Shown here piece by piece: positions 6,371 through 9,914 of a DNA stretch of 9,914 nucleotides. The stretch is from Clostridiales bacterium (GTDB taxonomy: Bacteria; Bacillota; Clostridia; Lachnospirales; Anaerotignaceae): assembly GCA_021202325.1 (NCBI GenBank), contig JAJQDF010000109.1:1-9914 (forward strand). Reading direction: 5' to 3'. Both the position numbers and the translations under genes were made by a program. Within the stretch, counting starts at the first letter, position 1. The number at the start of each line of letters is the position of its first letter. A model generated the notes under the pieces. It worked only from the letters and a program-made list of their open reading frames with translations. It was not told where the DNA came from and did no database searches.

Positions 6371-7699
6371 TTGAACGATACATTTATGAAGGATAAGCCG
6401 GTTCTGCCGCTTCTTATATCCATGGCACTGCCCATGATGCTTTCTATGCTTGTCAATTCTCTCTACAACATAGTTGACAGCTATTTTGTGGCAAAAATAA
6501 GCGAGGATGCCATGACGGCGATTTCCCTTGTCTATCCCATACAAAACTTCATAAGTGCGGTGGCTGTGGGCTTCGGCGTCGGCATTAATGCCGTTATTTC
6601 ATATTATCTCGGCGCCGAAGATGAGGAAACCGCCAACACTGCGGCTACCCATTCGCTTATTCTCTCCGCCGTACACGGTGTTTTAATAATGATAATATGC
6701 ATTTCAATAATGCCTTGGTTCTTGGCCATGTTCACATCGTCGGAAACGGTCATTGAAATGGGCGTAAAATATTCGACAATAGTGTTTTCCTTCTCCATAT
6801 TTTATACGATTGGGCTGTTTTACGAAAAAATATTTCAGGCTGTCGGCAATATGAAAATAACAATGCTTGTTATGATTTCGGGCTGTGTAGCAAATATCAT
6901 TCTCGATCCGATATTTATTTTCGGCCTTGGCCCTGTGCCCGCAATGGGTATAGCCGGAGCGGCTTTAGCCACCGGTTTGGGACTGGCTATACCGCTGGTT
7001 TTATACCTAATTGTGTATTTTGCACAACCCATAAGAGTCCGCATAGGGCGAAAATACCTAAAGAAAAATTTCAAGATAGATAAGAAGCTGTATTCCGTCG
7101 GTATTCCCGTAATAGTTAGTCTATCGCTTGCCTCTTTGCTGGTATCAATGCTTAACGGTATATTGAGCGGATATTCGCAGATTTACGTCGTTATACTGGG
7201 AATATACTATAAGCTCCAGACATTCCTCTATCTGCCGGCCAACGGCCTTGTACAGGCCATGCGCCCCATAATAGGCTATAATTACGGCGCCAAGGAATAC
7301 AAAAGAGTCAGCGAAATATACAAGGTTTCCATATGCATATGCGGCATAATAATGATATTCGGAACAATACTTTGTTTGGCTGTTCCCGACAAGCTCGTCG
7401 GCATGTTCACAACAAACGAAGAAACAATAGAGGCCGGACAGCACGCACTTCGAATAATAAGCGCCGGCTTCATAATGTCGTCCGTTTCCGTAGCTTCCGG
7501 AGGCGCATTGGAGGGGCTCGGCAAAGGTGTGCCCTCCCTCATTATATCGCTTTTCCGCTATGTAATTCTTATTATTCCTCTGGCATTTGTGCTGAGCAGA
7601 GTATTCGGCCCATCGGGCGTTTGGCACGCCTTTTGGATTACCGAGGCAGTCACCGCTGTTTTGTCATTTTTCATATACCGCAAAGCTGTGACAGAATAA
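6371..7699 (+). CDS. MATE-family multidrug/sodium-type efflux transporter
   Basis: A 442-residue polytopic membrane protein of the multidrug and toxic compound extrusion family, which exports drugs or metabolites using a Na+ or H+ gradient. Two homologous halves of about six helices are visible, separated by a basic loop near 222-238 (RVRIGRKYLKKNFK). Typical sequences are ALPMMLSMLVNSLYNIVDSYFV (helix 1 region, 19-40), ILDPIFIFG (177-185) followed by a Gly/Ala-rich stretch, LVQAMRPIIGYNYGAKEY (293-310) and a SGGALEGLGKG segment near 377-386. The length is normal and the frame intact. Translation starts at TTG 6371 behind AAGGAGG. Expression appears controlled by a strong promoter followed by a leader terminator. 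Substrate unknown; drug efflux is a family-level expectation. Confidence 0.95.
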   Translation: MNDTFMKDKPVLPLLISMALPMMLSMLVNSLYNIVDSYFVAKISEDAMTAISLVYPIQNFISAVAVGFGVGINAVISYYLGAEDEETANTAATHSLILSAVHGVLIMIICISIMPWFLAMFTSSETVIEMGVKYSTIVFSFSIFYTIGLFYEKIFQAVGNMKITMLVMISGCVANIILDPIFIFGLGPVPAMGIAGAALATGLGLAIPLVLYLIVYFAQPIRVRIGRKYLKKNFKIDKKLYSVGIPVIVSLSLASLLVSMLNGILSGYSQIYVVILGIYYKLQTFLYLPANGLVQAMRPIIGYNYGAKEYKRVSEIYKVSICICGIIMIFGTILCLAVPDKLVGMFTTNEETIEAGQHALRIISAGFIMSSVSVASGGALEGLGKGVPSLIISLFRYVILIIPLAFVLSRVFGPSGVWHAFWITEAVTAVLSFFIYRKAVTE

Positions 7700-7706
7700 A
7701 AATTAG

Positions 7707-7748
7707 GGCATGGGAGTCTGTATTTCATTCTTCCCATGCCTTATTTTT
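7707..7748. terminator. Bidirectional intrinsic terminator between convergent genes
   Basis: GGCATGGGA (7707-7715) and TCCCATGCC (7732-7740) make a perfect 9-pair stem around a 16-base loop, extendable by wobble pairs. On the plus strand TTATTTTT follows (7741-7748), ending the MATE transcript. On the minus strand CTAATTTTTAT follows (7706-7696), ending the citrate synthase-EcsC transcript. It begins 8 bases after the pump stop and ends 10 bases before the EcsC stop. Confidence 0.9.
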
Positions 7749-7757
7749 GGCCATGCT

Positions 7758-8543
7758 TTAATCATCTATATTTTTCATCTTATTGACTAAAAATCTTCTC
7801 TTATATTTCAATATGGCGTAATTCGTTATTCTGTTCATGTAAACAACATCCCATGCTCCACCGACAGCTCCCACAACAAACATTCCTTGAAGGAACTTCA
7901 TATAAATCATGGCATCCGTCATGGACTGGGCAGTTCTGTTCATCTGCTCATCCATGTCGGCCTCATACTGGCCGCCCTTGTCGATAAGCTTATTAAGGGC
8001 GGTATTGTCCTCGGCAAAATCAATGCCCTGCTTCATTGCCACCTCTATGAGTCTGAGTATAAAAAGCTTTTCCTCATCGGTGTCATAGTTATAGCCGAAG
8101 CTTAAAGCTGTTTCATACACGCTTTTGAACACCGCCGCCGTAAAAAGCGGTATATCCGGTATTCCGACTCCGGCTAAGCCCAGACCAATGCCTGAGGCGC
8201 AGGAAACGGCCATGTTGACTTTCTTTGCCCTGCCTGCTTTTTTGCCGAATTTTTTGAGTCTCTTTTTGTCATCCTTAAGCTCATAGGCGTATTCGTTCAG
8301 CTTGTAGTCCATTTCATATTTTTCTCTGCTGTACGTCTTTTCTATTACACCGGTGCCCTTCTCAAAGACAATCTGAAAGGCCTTGTTGAATGCGATATTG
8401 AGCGTTTCCCTCAGTTTCTCCGGAATACGCTTATCAAGCTTTTCATTTATAATGGGAGTGCCGGCCTTCATTCTTGCCGCCGCAAACTTTTCCTCGCTTT
8501 TAAGCAGGACGCTCCACTCCCGTTCAATAGGTTTAGTATCCAT
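7758..8543 (-). CDS. EcsC-family protein
   Basis: A 261-residue protein of the EcsC family, named after the third gene of the Bacillus ecs locus; its biochemical role is not established. Family traits seen: a charged N-terminal half with long predicted helices, a Gly-rich hydrophobic segment from about 116 to 136 (ASGIGLGLAGVGIPDIP), FGYNYDTDEEKLFIL at 149-163, and a second hydrophobic Gly/Ala segment at about 217-235 before a basic C-terminus. The hydrophobic parts suggest membrane association. ATG 8543 has AGAGGTG seven bases upstream. The gene begins 17 bases after the citrate synthase stop and ends at the shared bidirectional terminator, so it is probably the last gene of that transcript. 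No EcsA/EcsB-type transporter genes are beside it. Confidence 0.88.
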   Translation of the reverse strand: MDTKPIEREWSVLLKSEEKFAAARMKAGTPIINEKLDKRIPEKLRETLNIAFNKAFQIVFEKGTGVIEKTYSREKYEMDYKLNEYAYELKDDKKRLKKFGKKAGRAKKVNMAVSCASGIGLGLAGVGIPDIPLFTAAVFKSVYETALSFGYNYDTDEEKLFILRLIEVAMKQGIDFAEDNTALNKLIDKGGQYEADMDEQMNRTAQSMTDAMIYMKFLQGMFVVGAVGGAWDVVYMNRITNYAILKYKRRFLVNKMKNIDD

Positions 8544-8560
8544 ATTACTTCACCTCTTAA

Positions 8561-9914
8561 TCAGCGTTCCTCCATAGGAACATATTCCTTCTCTTCCATG
8601 ACGCTCATATAGGCCGGACGAATGATTTTATCCATGTTTATAAGCTCCTCTATACGGTGGGCGCTCCAGCCTACTATTCTTGCAATGGCAAATATGGGCG
8701 TATACAGTTCAAGAGGTATATCCAGCATGCTGTATACAAAGCCGCTGTAAAAGTCAACGTTCATGCTTACGCCCTTATAAATGCGGCGTTTTTCGGCTAT
8801 TACCTGGGGTGCAAGCTTTTCTATCATGGAATAAACCTTAAAGTCGTCCTCACGTCCCTTGGCTACCGCCAGCTTCTCAACGAAGCTCTTAAATACCTCA
8901 GCCCTTGGATCTGAAAGGGAATATACTGCGTGTCCCATGCCGTAAATAAGACCTTTTTTGTCAAAGGCATCCTTATCCACAAGCCTGCATAAATAATGCC
9001 TCATCTCATCCTCATCGCTGAGATCCTTGACATTTTCCTTTATATCTTTCATCATTTCAACAACCTTGATATTTGCGCCGCCGTGCTTAGATCCCTTAAG
9101 GGAGGACAGTGCCGCCGCAATTACCGAATATGTATCGCTTCCGGCCGATGTAACAACACGGGTTGTGAATGTGGAGTTGTTTCCGCCGCCGTGTTCCATA
9201 TGGAGCATAAGCGCAATGTCAAGAACTGTAGCCTCAAGTTCGGTATAGCTTCTGTCCGGGCGAAGCATATAAAGTACGTTTTCTGCTGTGGAGCGCTTTT
9301 CATCCGGTCTGTGGATATACATGCTGTCGTCGCAGTCGTAGTGGTTATAGGCCTGATAGCCGTAGACTGCCAGCATCGGAAATGTTCCTATAAGGTTCAG
9401 CGACTGCCTCAGTACGTTTTCTATGGACTGGTCGGCAACGTTTTTATCATAGGCAGCCAATGTCAGCACACTTTTAGTCATGGAATTCATAATATCTCCG
9501 CTGGGCGCCTTCATTATTACGTCTCTCACGAAGTTTGTCGGCAGTGTTCTGCTTTCTCCAAGAACGGTTTTGAACTCCTCAAACTCGTCTTTATTGGGAA
9601 GCTTACCGAAAATAAGCAGGTATGAAGCCTCTTCAAAGCCGAATTTTTTCTGCGATAGGTTCTTTACAAGGTCAATCACGTTATATCCCCTGTACCACAG
9701 CTTGCCGTCGCAGGGAACCTTTTTGCCGTCAACCTTCTTAAATGATTCAATTTTAGATATATTTGTAAGGCCGGTGAGAACACCGTTTCCGTTTATGTCT
9801 CTAAGTCCCCTCTGCACTCCAAGCTCATCAAATTCCTCTTCTGGTATATAGTCCGCCTGTCTGCATACATCACCATATTTCAAAGTGAAATTTATCACGT
9901 TTTCTTTGTCTGCC
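8561..9914 (-). CDS. gltA: Citrate synthase (probably partial at the right edge)
   Basis: Condenses acetyl-CoA and oxaloacetate to citrate in the cytoplasm; in anaerobes this usually feeds an incomplete citrate branch toward 2-oxoglutarate and glutamate. Counting from the GTG at 9898 (445 residues), the active-site pieces are intact: EHGGGN with His236, SLKGSKHGGAN with catalytic His272, GMGHAVYSLSDPR with catalytic His323 and Arg332, and VDFYSG with catalytic Asp382. An N-terminal RGLR...GVLTGLT block (30-45) and WYRGYNV (68-74) are also typical of the long clostridial type. GTG 9898 has no ribosome binding site, and the frame stays open for five more codons to the edge, so the true start is probably just outside. 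2-Methylcitrate synthase is the main alternative. No aconitase or isocitrate dehydrogenase gene is in view. Confidence 0.93.
   Translation of the reverse strand, partial: ADKENVINFTLKYGDVCRQADYIPEEEFDELGVQRGLRDINGNGVLTGLTNISKIESFKKVDGKKVPCDGKLWYRGYNVIDLVKNLSQKKFGFEEASYLLIFGKLPNKDEFEEFKTVLGESRTLPTNFVRDVIMKAPSGDIMNSMTKSVLTLAAYDKNVADQSIENVLRQSLNLIGTFPMLAVYGYQAYNHYDCDDSMYIHRPDEKRSTAENVLYMLRPDRSYTELEATVLDIALMLHMEHGGGNNSTFTTRVVTSAGSDTYSVIAAALSSLKGSKHGGANIKVVEMMKDIKENVKDLSDEDEMRHYLCRLVDKDAFDKKGLIYGMGHAVYSLSDPRAEVFKSFVEKLAVAKGREDDFKVYSMIEKLAPQVIAEKRRIYKGVSMNVDFYSGFVYSMLDIPLELYTPIFAIARIVGWSAHRIEELINMDKIIRPAYMSVMEEKEYVPMEER

Larger units (their letters stand above)
6285..6374 (+). other. Candidate leader peptide ORF (29 codons) in the MATE leader
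   Basis: ATG 6285 opens a frame of 29 codons (beginning MEQTIFRHTSAF, ending YRLCTRRNYN) that runs through the whole leader terminator. It stops with TGA at 6372-6374, overlapping the pump's TTG start at 6371-6373. A ribosome on it would melt or shield the terminator and could pass to the pump by re-initiation. The support is positional: the Shine-Dalgarno is poor (only GTGG, six bases upstream), and an open frame of this length can occur by chance. The peptide contains RLC twice; I recognise no known drug-arrest motif. Confidence 0.3.

Noticed and set aside
7145..7627. 160-codon minus-strand frame opposite the MATE gene
   Set aside because: Low-complexity, tyrosine- and cysteine-rich translation antisense to a clear membrane transporter; a shadow frame.
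8996..9625. 209-codon plus-strand frame opposite citrate synthase
   Set aside because: It is antisense to a well-conserved enzyme with all catalytic residues, its translation is cysteine- and histidine-rich with no recognisable domain, and it has no good ribosome binding site. It is a shadow frame.

Overview
The window looks like chromosomal sequence from an anaerobic member of the Bacillota, most likely class Clostridia (Lachnospirales-like). The reasons are moderately AT-rich coding sequence with very AT-rich gaps, strong AGGAGG ribosome binding sites, near-consensus sigma-A promoters, a TTG start, a Gram-positive type lipoprotein, and protein families typical of that class. The taxonomic call is inference; no rRNA or marker gene is present.

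Left half (1-5546), minus strand: a complete five-gene ABC importer operon of the peptide/nickel (Dpp/Opp/Nik) family. In transcription order it encodes a solute-binding lipoprotein, two permeases and two ATPases. The last four genes overlap end to start, so they are translationally coupled. The binding-protein gene is separated from the rest by 111 bases holding two abutting stem-loops. The operon has its own promoter and a leader of about 180 bases made of a string of small hairpins. Beyond the last ATPase gene, a second minus-strand promoter of very similar sequence points off the left edge.

Middle (5600-7750), plus strand: a small FMN nitroreductase transcribed divergently from the importer, then a MATE-family efflux pump. 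Each has an excellent sigma-A promoter. The pump gene starts at TTG behind a perfect ribosome binding site. A clear intrinsic terminator lies inside its leader, between promoter and start codon, and a 29-codon reading frame runs through the terminator and ends on the pump's start codon. This is the best candidate for a regulatory system in the window: conditional termination (attenuation) of an efflux gene. A bidirectional terminator separates the pump from the convergent genes on its right.

Right part (7758-9914), minus strand: citrate synthase, open through the right edge, followed 17 bases later by an EcsC-family protein of unknown role; the two are probably co-transcribed. No mobile element, CRISPR array, tRNA or rRNA was seen. 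The gene content is ordinary; the interesting signals are in the non-coding leaders.
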